In this document: one piece after another, positions 42,007-53,140 of the stretch | Layout: every line of letters starts with the position of its first letter | Numbering within the stretch: position 1 is the stretch's first letter | Assembly (NCBI RefSeq): GCF_030247185.1 | Contig: NC_080571.1 | Location: 147,190,389 to 147,254,388, forward strand | From: Malaya genurostris | Lineage: Eukaryota; Arthropoda; Insecta; Diptera; Culicidae | Direction of reading: 5' to 3' | DNA length: 64,000 bases | Notes under the pieces: generated by a model | Database searches by the model: none | What the model was told of the DNA's origin: nothing | What the model saw: the letters and a program-made list of their open reading frames with translations, nothing else | Made by a program: the position numbers and the translations under genes

Positions 42007-42791
42007 TGTTAATGGCGAGACTCTTTTCTAGAGTCACCAATGTTATTGACCGCAGAGATTACTGGCGAGAAAGACCAGTTTTTTCTTGGCTCCTCTTGGG
42101 GCCACCAATGTTAATAAGGGGTATCTGTATGAAGCCTAGTGTAATTGTTTCGCAGCCGGATAGCTCTCGTAGCGGTCTATCCACCTTGAAAATCAATTAC
42201 ACTTCAGCTGCTTTCGGACAAGTAAGTTACCCTCTGACTGCAGTGAATTGCAAGTGATTTATTTTAACGAAATCTTACCTATATATACAAGTATTTTCCT
42301 TACAAGAAATGTAAATGTTGCGCGACATTAACCGCAACATTCTCGGTTTTCCCTTTCCATCCCATTGCGGGATCCTAGCTCACACGGATACCTAGCTATG
42401 TCAGCGCGCGCATCTAGTTTTACCTGCTTGTTTACAAAGGTATTATTTACTTCATACATCCTGGTGCGCGGCTCAGACCGATGCTGTGTGTTTACATATT
42501 TTAGTCCTTATCGAAAGCTGAGCGGAAAGATTTTATTGCTCTAAATGTGGAAATTCCTATATTTGGCCCTAGACCCGCTTGAAGAGCGGCTTGTCTCGGC
42601 TTGCACACAAATCATAAATCTATACCTGCTTTATTCAGGCACTACAACCGCTTGAAGAGCGGTTTAGTTTTGTTCATTATTTTCTTAAAACTTTACAATG
42701 TCCAGACCCACTCTTTGGGCCATCGGATAAAATCCCTGATTTGATTTAATTATAAACTGATATAATTGAATTATTAACCTGGTCCGTAACA
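42007..42791 (-). repeat. BEL 3' LTR
   Basis: On the minus strand it begins TGTTACGGACC (42,791) and ends CGCCATTAACA (42,007), the TGTTA...TAACA ends usual for BEL/Pao LTRs. A G-rich GGGCCGGAG immediately before the start fits a polypurine tract. The last 115 bp matches the remnant 5' LTR at 51,625-51,758, apart from about 23 bp extra in the latter. Confidence 0.75.
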
Positions 42792-42858
42792 CTCCGGCCC
42801 TGATAAATTAATAAATTTATTAAATATGAACGGACCATTTATATATGATTCACTTTCT

Positions 42859-44500
42859 TTACAGCTGTGACTCGACTTCTGAGTCAGTAGTTCTAGTTGG
42901 ATGACCTCTACGACGAGCTATTGGTGATCCCTCTGCGTTGGACCTGGTTTCGATGTTCGACGTCTTCTGGTTAGATTTGTGTTTCAGAACTTTGCACATC
43001 AGTAAAACACAAAGTGCCGTTATTATAATTCCGATCAGGAATAATAACGCGCCAATCCAAATACGATGATAAGTGTTTATCGGTGCCTCAGTTTCCACTA
43101 TATCTAGAAAATTCTTGTAAGGATTCACCGACCATGGTGTAGTTGATCTTTCTGTCGTCGTGTTGTCAATATTCAACTCGATGTCAATCTGTGACCTTGG
43201 CTTAAAATAGGTAAACGTTGCCTTGTTACTAATTTTCATGGTTGCATAAATTGTTTCCTTTTTCGCTTTTATCTTGCATTCTGGTGTCATCTCGACAATT
43301 GCTGCTTCGTATGGCGGTGAAATTATTGTATTTTCACAATGAACTACGATCGTGCTGGGATTATTCGTATAATAAAGTACAGAGTTCCGCATAGGAAGAT
43401 GTATTAGTCGTGTATAATTACCAGGTAATCGATTAACTATACATCCGATTTTTGGTTCTACATGTAATATTGCAGCAGATATGCAGTCGGGTGCCTTTAA
43501 TATTTTTGGTTGATTCATGATAAAATAACTGCTTTTTAATGTTACCATTTCCTTCGTCGAGTAGAAGTATTCTCCTTTGACATTTATAGCAATATATGGG
43601 TTTTCTACAGAGATTCTTTATTCTCGTGATGTGGAATAGCCATAGCATTGAAAATTTCATAATTTTCCTTATTTATAATTACCGTCGTCATGGTAATCAT
43701 TATTGTGCCATTCACTATCTTTGAATCATATTGAATTGCAGAAGGGTGATCTAAAAGCTTATACCCATTCGGCAATTGCTCAGTAATGTTATGCAATATT
43801 TCCTGAAGTTCTATTTTATCCAAAGGATAGGAACGAATCCTTCTATATTTTGCCAATATTTCGTCGATTATTTCTCGAGCAAGAAATACTATCTACATGG
43901 CTTTTCTTTGAGTAATAGCTACACGGTCTTCTGTATAATGAACCTTAAGTTTATCCATTCCGTCATGAAGGATAGAAATCCTGCTTGCAAATGTGTCTCC
44001 CATCTGTGCTGCTTTTACATTCATTAGGTTCACAGAATGCGCTATTTTATCGAACCTTTCATCTTCGTGTATGCGCATAGCTTGAATTTCGTCATCGACA
44101 TCGTTTCCACCAAATAATAAGTCCTTGAGAAATCCTAATATTCCTCTTCCTCTTTTTATTCTTGTAGAATACTGCATCTCCAATTTTGCATTACTTGCCT
44201 GACGTTGTAATGATGTTACTATTTGTTCCATATTGCGATCTCTTGTTAGTTTTTTCAACATAGCCAATGCCGTAGATAACTTATGGTGAATTTCATCAAT
44301 AGTATTCATGTCCTTTTCCGGGATCACTTGTGTATTTAGATTCGTCTTCCATGTTCCTCTTTTGAGGACGCATGTTCCATAATGGTTGAAAAACAACCCG
44401 TCCTCTTCAATTGGTTTTATTTCAAAGTGCTTCCCAATGATAAAAGTGTAACAGACATAATTATTAATTTCGAAATTGTACCAGTGAAGAGTCGAATGCG
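42859..44500 (-). pseudogene. env-like fusion glycoprotein gene, broken
   Basis: The frame 43,893-44,396 contains STRIKRGRGILGFLKDLLFG: a furin-type basic cleavage site followed by a hydrophobic fusion-peptide-like segment, as in the baculovirus F-like envelope proteins of insect retroelements. The same frame resumes after one stop at 43,605-43,856. After a frameshift the C-terminal part (42,859-43,548) has a single transmembrane segment (IWIGALLFLIGIIITALCVL) and a basic cytoplasmic tail. At least one stop and one frameshift interrupt it, and the N-terminal surface region upstream of about 44,500 is not recognisable. Function is extinct in this copy. Confidence 0.75.
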
Positions 44501-44514
44501 CTTTTTCTTTTTCA

Positions 44515-44890
44515 CTAAACCATTTGATCTTCCTTCAATTTCATACTATCAACTAGTGCTGTAACTTCTTTATTTTGTTCAAAAGAAACTGTTTCTGGTA
44601 TCGCCTCGATTTTATCAATCGAATTTGTTTTCATGTTCCAAGCAACTGCTGATGCACCAGAGTCGACTGAAGATGATTCGATGACTGTTTCGAGTTTTCT
44701 GGTTTCTTTCACTGGTTCTGACTTGGTTTGCACAGTGTCCGCAGAATTTTTCAACTGGGCAGCAATTTCGTTCGAATCATTATTAATTAGCGTTTGTGAT
44801 TCGGTTGATCGTAAAGCAATAGATGTAAAATCCTTCTCTACTATCATGACATCAGTCGATATAATATTAGAGACTAAAAAGTTGCTTGCT
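44515..44890 (-). other. Unassigned acidic/serine-rich open region of the BEL element
   Basis: A 110-codon frame with many Glu, Ser and Thr residues and no recognised domain lies between the RT fragment and the env-like gene, where integrase would normally be. It may belong to a divergent N-terminal env portion or an inserted spacer. A 58-bp direct duplication (44,887-44,944 and 44,945-45,002) at its upstream edge shifts the frame. Confidence 0.35.
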
Positions 44891-44938
44891 GCGTTAACGA
44901 CTTCTTTTTCTACAGCCTCATCTGTATTTTGTTTACAG

Positions 44939-45460
44939 TCACAGTGCTGCGTTAACGACTTCTTTTTCTACAGCCTCATCTGTATTTTGTTTACAGTCTT
45001 CTTCCTTGGTGAGATCATCTTCTCGATCAGTGTTCATCATTTGCCCGTCAACATTTTCCTTCTCAATCGGTGTCGCAATTTTAACAGTCTTGTTATATAC
45101 CATTACTTGCATGACGTTGGTTTCAGGCTGCCCTTGGTCATCACAATCTCTCCACAAAACCCTTTGAACATGTTGATCTTCTGACTTTATTTTGACTTGA
45201 TGAAATATCTCCTTGATATCTCCACTGATCGCAATTGTTCCTTGCAGCAACTTTAGTGATACGCCAAATAGTGTAGTAGTGGCGTCCGGCCCTGATAGCA
45301 AGGCTGAGTTAATGTAAACTCCTTGTACTTTAGCCGCTGCATCGAAGACCAATCTTGGTTTGCGTGGTAGCTTGTTATTCCAAACAATGGAATGTGGAAG
45401 ATAGTAAACTCGTGGCTTTAATTGATTAAGCTCTGCCTGTGTTTTTTTATTGTTTATCGT
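44939..45460 (-). pseudogene. BEL/Pao reverse transcriptase fragment
   Basis: The minus strand reads LKPRVYYLPHSIVWNNKLPR, KPRLVFDAAAKVQGVYINSA, LLSGPDATTTLFGVSLKLLQ and AISGDIKEIFHQVKIKSEDQ (motif A aspartate in SGDI), then QRVLWRDCD. These are N-terminal blocks of BEL/Pao RT. The reading leaves the family after VMQVMVY, so the catalytic YVDD region, RNase H and integrase are lost. The upstream edge at 45,460 is the junction with the inserted CR1-like LINE; the missing start of pol is on the other side at 49,490-49,620. Confidence 0.85.
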
Positions 45461-45501
45461 CTTCGATTAAAAAAAATATATCGCACAGACTAAATCTAAT
45501 T

Positions 45502-48500
45502 CTAAATTAACTCTACTCCTATTCGTCTTTTGAAAGTGTCCTTACTAATATTAAAATCAAAGTGGTTGTAAACGCTATTGAAATGTCGACAGCAAACATC
45601 TATTGGATTGTTTTGTCCATACTGCGTTCGATGAGCCACAGGTCGGAAAAATTCAGTTCTCCTCAGTGATCTACCAGGAACGTTGATATCTAATTCGGCC
45701 AACAGCACAGGGCAGTCCATGTTGTGCGATATCATATCGAATTTAAACAGTCGCTGCAAGTATATTCGCCTATTTCGTAGAGTGGGAAGATTGATGAGAG
45801 CGCAGCGATGATCATAGGGAGGAAGTTGTGAACGATTTTGCCAAGGAAGTTGCCGAAGGGCAAATCTGATGAAGCTCTTTTGTACTCGTTCGATACGATC
45901 TATGTGGATAGCGTGGTACGGCGACCACACAGTAACTCCATATTCGAGAATGCTACGAACCAGAGAGATGTACAGTGACTTCAGACAATAGATATCCGTA
46001 AAGTCGCGAGTATTGCGTTTGATGAGCCCTAATACTGCATATGCCTTTGCTGTCATGGTTGAGTAGTGTTCTGTGAATCGAAGTTTACTGTCGAGAATAA
46101 TACCAAGATCCTTGACCGATGTTACTCTTTTTATAGGGACAGCGTTCATAGTATATTCGAACACAATTGGTGATCGTACTCGTGCAAAAGTAATGATGAT
46201 TTTTCAATATTCACTCTCATACCGTTTTGATGGCACCATGTTAGAATTCTCTCGATATCCATCTGCAGAGCACAACAGTCCACCAGAGTTGTTATGATGC
46301 GATAAACCTTTAAATCATCCGCATATACGACTTTACACGATGTAAGTCTGTCACAGAGGTCGTTGATGAAAAGTACAAACAGTAGAGGCCCGAGATGACT
46401 TCCTTGAAGAACTCCAGATGTAATGTTGAAGCTTACTGAACACGAAGAACCAAGCCTTACAGATGCACTACGATTTGAAAGGTATGAAAAGATCCAGTTG
46501 GTTAACCAATCGGGGAAGCCAATTCTTTTCAGTTTCTCTACTGCATGTTGATGTGGAACACAGTCGAAAGCCTTTGAAAAGTCTACATATACTGCATCGA
46601 TCTGCTGACGTTTTTCAAGTTTGCTAATAAGCGAAGACACATAGCTCATCAGGTTTGTTGTAGTAGAGCGGTTTCTGACGAAACCGTGTTGATCCAAAGA
46701 TATTATGTGTTTTACTGCAGGGTAGAGAATGTTCAACAGCATGCTTTCAAAAACTTTTGGAAGACAGTTTAGAATAGAAATTCCCCGGTAATTCATTACA
46801 TTATGCACGTTTCCGGATTTGTGAATTGGTATAATTAAAGCCTTCTTTCACGATTGAGGGAAAATATTCTCAATAAGCGAACGATTGAATAGTATAGACA
46901 CCGGTGAAGCCAAAGATGACGAACATTGTTTGACAAAGGTCGGCTGAATTTTATCCGGCCCGGCTCCCTTGGTATTATCGACAGAACAAAGATGTTCATA
47001 CACCTCACGTTCGGAAAAAGAAATCGTTGGTAAACTGAAGTTGTAAGTAGGCAAACTACTCAGGTACTGTTCCGACAAAGGTGGTGAGTTATTACTTAGC
47101 ACACTTTGAAAGAAAGACGCGAATAGATTTGCGGACTCCTCGGATGATGAAGAAATTCGTCCCTGATAGTTGACACTTTCCGGAAATTCTCGGTTAGATG
47201 TTTTATTACGCAAATAATTCCAAAACATCTTCGGATCATCCTTCAAACTGGTCTCAAGCCTGTGTACGTATGACCGAAAACATGTTGCATTAAGAGAATC
47301 GAACTGACGTTCTAAATCACGCACAAGCAATTTATCGCTTTCTCCTCTTGTCCGAAAAAATCGTTTACGAGCTTTTCTAAGCCGATTGCGAGTATTACGC
47401 AGCTCTGCATTCCACCAAGGCCGTTTGTTCTGTGGACGAGACCTACGACTGATTCGGGGAACGTGCCGTTGAAAAATTGAGCCCAATTCATCATAGAATC
47501 TCTTCACAGCGTCATCTAAAGAGCCCAAAGTTAATATCTCCAACCAGTTTATATAAGAAATTTCTGCGTTCAGAGAATCAAAATTGCAATGTTTGAAATC
47601 ATAAATTTCTTCCACGTTATCATTCATAGATAAGTTAACCAAAACGTCAATAGTCAAAACAAACGGTTGATGATGACGATCTAGTTTCATTAGGCTCTGG
47701 GGGGGTTCTATTAATTCGATATCACCAGCATTGCTTACAAAAGCCAGGTCCAGTAGTTTACCGTTTTCATTCGTTAAATAGTTCATTTGCTGCAAACCAG
47801 ATGCAATCATCGATTCAGTTAACAGAGTTTCGTGTTCGGAAGATACGTTGGTCGGTATAAAGCTGAAAATTTCATCATCGAAATTCCATTGTAGGAAGGG
47901 TAAATTGTTATCGCCCAGAATAATAACTCTCTCGCGTTCTCTAATCTGATTACACAGATTGTTTATACAAGAAGAATGCCGTTCATACAAAGCGAGATTG
48001 GAGTTTGGAGGTAAGTAAATAGCACACAGAAAAAATGACACAGTACTATACTCGACCCGGATAGCGATTTGTTCTAAGCAGTCAGCTCCAACGAGTGTTA
48101 CAATATTGCTTCGTATGCCTCTCTTGACTGCGATCAAGACACCACCACCACGAGAGAACCGGCTAGAGAAGCAATTACGATCGCAACGATATATCATGTA
48201 CTCGTCGGACAGCTCCGAGTTTTTAATATTTTTGTTGAGCCAGGTTTCGGTTAGCACCAAAATATCGTAATCGGAAATAGCGAGTGCTGCATAGAGTTCA
48301 TTAGTTTTGGTACGGAGGCCTCGAACGTTTTGGTAGTATATCGTAAGCCTATGTTGTGATCCATCGGTAGTGTTATTAACATAGGGGTCAGAAGCAGGAC
48401 ATTGTAATTCAAACGACATGTGTTCGGTTATAGTAACATTTTCATTGTAAGATGTACACGAGATAACCTGCTTAGTAATGTTAACTGGTAAAAAATCACT

Positions 48501-48590
48501 GCGATGGTTGGACAGGAAAGGTCGATCGTGCTTGAAAATCAAACTCTCTGAAGATAATACCCTTCTGCCAGGTAGAACTGGATAATGCAA
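45502..48590 (-). pseudogene. CR1-like ORF2: endonuclease-reverse transcriptase
   Basis: The endonuclease part shows LTIYYQNVRGLRTKTNEL, ILVLTETWLNKNI, SRGGGVLIAVKRGI, VIILGDNNLPFLQWNF and DRHHQPFVLTI, the ordered EEP motifs. The RT part shows NTKGAGPDKIQPTFVK, MNYRGISILNCLPKVFESML, VDAVYVDFSKAFDCV (motif A), SGVLQGSHLGPLLFVLFIND (motif B) and CKVVYADDLKVY (YADD). A TGA at 46,848-46,850 falls where a tryptophan is expected. A frameshift near 46,180 precedes the C-terminal frame 45,502-46,164. The first 95 bp overlap ORF1 in another frame. Confidence 0.9.
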
Positions 48591-49386
48591 CAGATTTGAA
48601 TCGCGAGTCTAGACCAACTTTGAACGATACAAATGAAAGTTCGTCAAGATTCTTACCTTTGGGAACTAACTTTCGCACGTCAATAGTTTCACTGATGTTC
48701 AAATTTCTTTGCACCAATTCTCGTATATCAACCTCCGTAGCAGTTGGATGAAAGCCGGATAAGTACAACCAAAACAAATTTTGATTTGGGTTACGCTGAG
48801 CTAGTGGTATTGTCACATTCGGTTCCATGTCTTTTGTGCCTTCCATTAAATTTTGACTAGGTTGATTAAGATCAGTGTCCAATCGGGGGCGCTTGCGAGA
48901 TGAATTTAACGTACTATCCTTTCGCTGGGATCGATTCTCGAGTACGGTAGGTAAGTACTGGAGGATTCTATTTATTTTTTCACTGTTCTACTCCATCTCA
49001 AGTCGAAGGTCCTGAAGTGCTTTATTGTGCTCAGCACTGATGGCTTCCATTGCATTGTTTGTTGACAGAACTGTTTGGCGAAAGGTTGCATTTGCCATCA
49101 TTTTGGAACACGCATTGCACATCCAGAAAAGCTGGGAGTATTTGGAAATAGCTTCACGGATGGCAGCTGACTGTTTCACGCACTTCAGGTGAAAAGATGA
49201 TCTGCAAAAACCACTGCAAACAATTTCATCTGCCTTTTCCAAACCGCAAGCACAGGCACAGCAAATAGAAGTAGCATCCATTGTTATATTCGCGGCTGTT
49301 AAGATTTGATCGAAAATATGTGCTAAAATCGGCTCGGAATCAGGTGAACTCGAGTGTTTTCGCATGAAACGATGACCGATGAACAA
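48496..49386 (-). pseudogene. CR1-like ORF1 with PHD-type zinc finger
   Basis: The N-terminal half has a Cys-rich PHD-like module (CCACACGLEKADEIVC, then FHLKCVKQS and LFWMCNACSK). A TAG at 48,988-48,990 interrupts the frame; after it the same frame resumes and ends with LFWLYLSGFHPTATEVDIRE and ELSFVSFKVGLD, an esterase-free ORF1 C-terminal region shared with the plus-strand element at 62.6-63.5 kb. ORF1 proteins of this type bind element RNA; the PHD may contact chromatin, which is inference. Apart from the single stop the frame is complete. Confidence 0.85.
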
Positions 49387-49489
49387 ACACGAAAGGCGTT
49401 GGAAGTCAAAAACCGAAAATATAAACGGAAAAAACGTTGATTAGAAATTCAGCAAATCACAAGCTAACAAAGTTGTTTACCTCGAACTG

Positions 49490-51556
49490 TCAAAAAAAAG
49501 AGTGTTAAGTGTTAAGTTGCGTATATACCCTATCCTGTCGTAATCGGCAATTGTGTTTTTCGCCCAGTGTTTCAACTCAGGATCTCGTAATAACGTTCTT
49601 TCCGTTGACACCAATCTTCTCATTGCATTTTTATAACTCTCCGGAAATGTTTGTTTCGTCCCAATAAGCCAATTCCGTACCTGCCATCTTCATACTTTAT
49701 TGTGGGTTTCATTATTGCATCTGCCTTTTCTTCCTCGAACGATTTCGGTAGTGTTGTGACCACTTTGACCTTTTCCATTTCTTCTGCTTGTTGTATTATC
49801 ATAGAGTAATTGCCTTCGACTCTATGTCTTGTGTTTCCAAAAACGAACCATGCTAGTTTTGTTCGTAATGCTGTTGGTTCATTTGCTTTTCCAATCCGTT
49901 TTTCAAACGGAATTAAAAGATGACTATGACTCAGTCCAATAAGAATTGTCGGTTGTACATCCTTATAGGTTTTCAATGGAATATTCTTCAAATATGGATA
50001 TTCAGTCTGCAGTTTTTTAACATCCATTGATTGCTTAGGCAGTTGAAGATTGCTGATCCTCCTTACACCCTTAATAGTGAACTCCTTGTTGGATTCGCCA
50101 TGAATTTTAAGTTGAACCCTGCGGCTCTCCTCCTCATTTCTGGTGACATTTTGTGTCCATTTAAGCGTTAGTGGATCAGACCTTCCTTGTAGCTCTAGTT
50201 CTCTAGCCGTATTTTCGTCGAGAAGCGTGACTGACGAACCGGCATCCAAAAATGCACACGTATCAATTTTCTTATTCCCGTTGCGCAAAGTTACAGGTAC
50301 TATTTGGTAGAAAACGTTTTGTTTGGTGTGTTCGTGGTGGTTATTTAATTCCACCTCTTGAATTTCTTCATCCTTTGGTACCTCTTTTTTCGTGTATTTG
50401 ATGTGTAGTAACGGGTGATGCTTTTTGTTGCATCCATCTATTCCGCAGCATTTGGTTTTTCTACAGTCTCGCATTTTATGATTCTTAAATACAAGACAGC
50501 TCAAACATAGTCCTGATTTGAAGGCCAGATTGTTTCTTTCTTCTGGTTTCAATACTTTGAATTTGGTGCATTCAGGTAATTTATGACCATCACTACACAT
50601 AACGCATTTATCTACATCCTTGCTTTGATGCATGTTTACATGTATTTTTGATTTTCGCTCTGGTTCTTTATGTGATGCGATTATCAACCTGCTAGTTCTA
50701 GCATGTGGCTTTAGCCATTCATTTAGATCCGATAGTGTTTTTATCGGTGTATCATCTCGGTATTGGTCCTCGTACCATTTTATTTGTAAACCATATGGTA
50801 ACTTTCGTACCATGTCTTCCACAAGTCTGCGGTCTATTAGATACTCTTCTCTGTCTAAGAGTGATACGTTGCAGACGAGATTATCCAATGAATCGGATAT
50901 CTCTGCTATCAGATTTCGAGTATCCTTTTTTATATTAATCAAATCTGCCAATAATTCCTTATAGACTAGTTCGGGTCTTCCGAAATTTTCCTCTAGTCTC
51001 TTTATTATTTGATCCACACTGTTTGGATCCATCATTAGTTGACGCACGCTTTTCTCTGCGTTGCCGTACAACACAGGCTGGAGCCTAGTTAGATTCTCCA
51101 GATTGTTAAACAACCCCTCTTTGGTTGTTTCCAAGAATATTTTCTTGAATTTATGCCATTCCTTGGCCGTGCCTCCATATTTGGGCAAACTCATAAGCGC
51201 TTGTCGTTTCAAATAAACCGTCCAATCGGGCTCTTGTTTGGTGGGTTTTATTCCTGCTGCCGATGTACCTGGTACAGGCTCTTCAGTTTCTGATTTAATT
51301 GCCTGCATGGATTCCATCGCAATTCTATTTTCCCGACCTATTTCCTGGATGACGTCTTTATTTAGCGATTGTTTTTGTTGAGTTTTCAATTAAATAAGTT
51401 CCCTTTCTGCGTCTAAACATTTAGGGCATATCCATCTTTCTTCCTCTGGTGGTGAAATTGAAAGTTTCACACACTTCAGATGAAACCATCGATCGCATTC
51501 GTCGCATGCGATCATAGCTTCTTTTTTATCAGCTGCCGTACACAGACGGCAACTGC
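49490..51556 (-). pseudogene. BEL/Pao PHD finger-gag-protease, start of pol
   Basis: Around 51,423-51,551 a PHD finger reads CRLCTAADKKEAMIACDECD then WFHLKCVKL and RWICPKC. A TAA at about 51,390-51,392 separates it, in frame, from the 590-codon gag-protease frame (49,620-51,389). That frame holds a BEL gag core (LPKYGGTAKEWHKFKKIFLE), Cys/His knuckles (CVMCSDGHKLPECTKF, CLSCLVFKNHKMRDC) and a retroviral-type aspartic protease (CAFLDAGSSVTLLDE). A frameshift near 49,650 precedes the first pol segment (STERTLLRDPELKHWAKNT), which ends at the inner LINE. No ATG was found in the PHD frame. Confidence 0.85.
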
Positions 51557-51599
51557 CATGGGGGTTGTGCTGAGTGACGTGAGCGCGATCTTCGTGAGT

Positions 51600-51758
51600 T
51601 CTAGTCCTCTCTGGAGGACACCAATGCTAATGGCGAGACTCTTTTCTAGAGTCACCAATGTTATTGACCGCAGAGATTACTTTCTGCAGCCACCAATGTT
51701 ACTGGCGAGAAAGACCAGTTTTTTCTTGGCTCCTCTTGGGGCCACCAATGTTAATAAG
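51600..51758 (-). repeat. Remnant of the BEL 5' LTR and primer-binding region
   Basis: Positions 51,625-51,758 match the last part of the 3' LTR (words GGCGAGACTCTTTTCTAGAG, CACCAATGTTATTGACCGCA, AAGACCAGTTTTTTCTTGGC). Immediately inward, the minus strand continues TTGGTGTCCTCCAGAGAGG, a plausible tRNA primer-binding site because it begins TGG just after the LTR end. The outer ~650 bp of the LTR has been deleted together with about 170 bp of the flanking LINE. Confidence 0.65.
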
Positions 51759-52860
51759 GTCCCTTTGCTGCGTTGAGGTTTTCAAGTGCATTGAATATTT
51801 CTTGCTTTAATAATTGATTGATACTGAAGTCATTAGAAAGCTCGGCATATGATGTATATATTTCTTTAAAAAAATGCAAATAAATTACAAATTTCAGTGC
51901 TATTACTTTCAGTAGCTCCGTCTAGGTTTATCTGGGAAGTAAGGTTACTATTCTTCAGTTTTGTTTTAACATAGCTAAAGAATTGTTTAGGATGCTCTAT
52001 GATTTCGCTTTCGACCTTAAAATTATATTCTTCGTGTGCCAAGTTGATTGCTATTTTCAGGTCATTGCAAATGTCGAGGTAGTTTTGTTGATTGATAACA
52101 CTTTTATCTTTTCTATAAGTCTTATGTGCTTTCTGCTTTCTATTTTTCAGGTTTTTCAATTGCGGGTTGAACCAGACAGGCAATTTGCTATTGTGACTTC
52201 TTCTTTTTCTTTTACTGGTACAATTTCCGAAATTAAGTTGTTAATAATTAGAATTTTTTCACTTCTTCCACCTAGCTTCTGGTTCCATATTCGACATATT
52301 TTTTTCTACGGTTTGAAAGAATAGCTCGAAAGTTGTTTTGTTAGCATTTTAATGGGGAAAATACACAGAAGCAAAAATATGTTGTTGTCCTGATATAAAT
52401 ACTTTGGTCCAAACATCTTCAAATTCTTTGTGTTTATTTGTTTCAATTTTGTCAGATGAAAAGTCAGCACTGCAATGAAGACTCCACCTCCAGAATTTTT
52501 GTTGGATAGTGCTAAGTAACGGTCATGCCGGAATACGTTATAGTTATTTCCAAAAATTTCTTCGCATTTTACGCTTTCGTCCCAATTACTTTCAGTTCCA
52601 AGTATAACTGGGAAAGAAGATGATAAAATATTTTGTTGAATTTCCTTCATTTTGGCTGGGCTTTTCATGCGATTGAAATTCTGACATTCAATCGCATTCT
52701 GTTGTGAATGCGAAGAAATTTGAGGTTTTGAATGAAGTGTAGTGTCACTTGCGTCATTATAGGATATTATCTCAATAGAGGGCGTCGTTTTTTCCGAAAA
52801 ATCAGCCTTGTAAAATTGCGTTCGGCTTCCCGGATTAGTTGGAGTCAGCGGATGTGTTCA
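51759..52860 (-). pseudogene. CR1-like LINE 'outer', 5' half (endonuclease and linker)
   Basis: The frame 52,306-52,668 includes FPVILGTESNWDESVKCEEI and LALSNKNSGGGVFIAVLTFH, the endonuclease with its catalytic glutamate in the TES context and the SGGGVFIA motif. The frame 51,866-52,183 encodes the endonuclease-RT linker (MPVWFNPQLKNLKNRKQKAH). The reading continues towards NALENLNAAKGP and stops at the BEL border, where the 40.9-42.0-kb fragment takes it up. An internal deletion between 52,183 and 52,306 removes the rest of the endonuclease. Inactive. Confidence 0.75.
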
Positions 52861-53138
52861 CTTGTCAAAAATTTCCCATAAGAGTGCAGGTCGGCCAGCG
52901 ATTCCTTAGGTTTTATTCCATATTCCTGATGCACTTCGATGAAGATTCGTAGGAATTCGTTGTTGGAAGGCCTTCTGATGCAAATAGCCTTTTTATACTA
53001 GTTGGTGTCATACCCTCGATGCATACTGTAGGTTGTTGATTGACGTTGATGACAAATACAGACGGACGACGTGCATTATTTTCGGGTCACGAAGTCTTGC
53101 TTTCAAGTAGCGTTCGTCGTCATTTGCAGATTGTGAAG
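52861..53138. other. Unassigned, possibly ORF1 end of the outer LINE
   Basis: No convincing motif could be read. Orientation and position allow a decayed ORF1 C-terminus of the outer CR1-like LINE, but this is a guess. Confidence 0.25.
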
Positions 53139-53140
53139 TA

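Larger units (their letters stand above)
45460..49480 (-). mobile_element. CR1/T1-like LINE 'inner', nearly full length
   Basis: A 4.0-kb LINE with both ORFs splits the BEL pol region. The 5' untranslated stretch is about 49,390-49,480, ORF1 48,496-49,386, ORF2 45,502-48,590, with a short A-rich 3' end near 45,470. Only a handful of lesions are seen: one stop in ORF1, one stop and one frameshift in ORF2. It is the most complete LINE in the window and younger than the BEL element around it. A clear target duplication was not identified. Confidence 0.85.
42007..51758 (-). mobile_element. BEL/Pao retrovirus-like element, degraded, nested
   Basis: On the minus strand the order is: remnant 5' LTR (51,625-51,758), leader, PHD finger plus gag-protease, the start of pol, a CR1-like LINE insertion (45,460-49,480), RT fragment, unassigned acidic region, env-like gene, and a complete 3' LTR (42,007-42,791). 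Most of RT, RNase H and integrase is deleted. The element lies inside a CR1-like LINE; the 5' border has lost part of both LTR and host LINE. It is an old, replication-defective copy of an insect endogenous retrovirus-like element. Confidence 0.85.

Noticed and set aside
42007..42119. LTR leader duplicated on both ends as a sign of a one-LTR circle integration
   Set aside because: A simpler reading is that these bases are the end of the LTR itself (TGTTA...TAACA limits) and that the 5' LTR is merely truncated at 51,758.
51383..51410. Similarity of GCAGAAAGGGAACTTATTTA with GCAGCAAAGGGACCTTATTA at 51,765
   Set aside because: Too short and gapped; one is BEL gag, the other is the LINE-LTR junction. 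Taken as coincidence.
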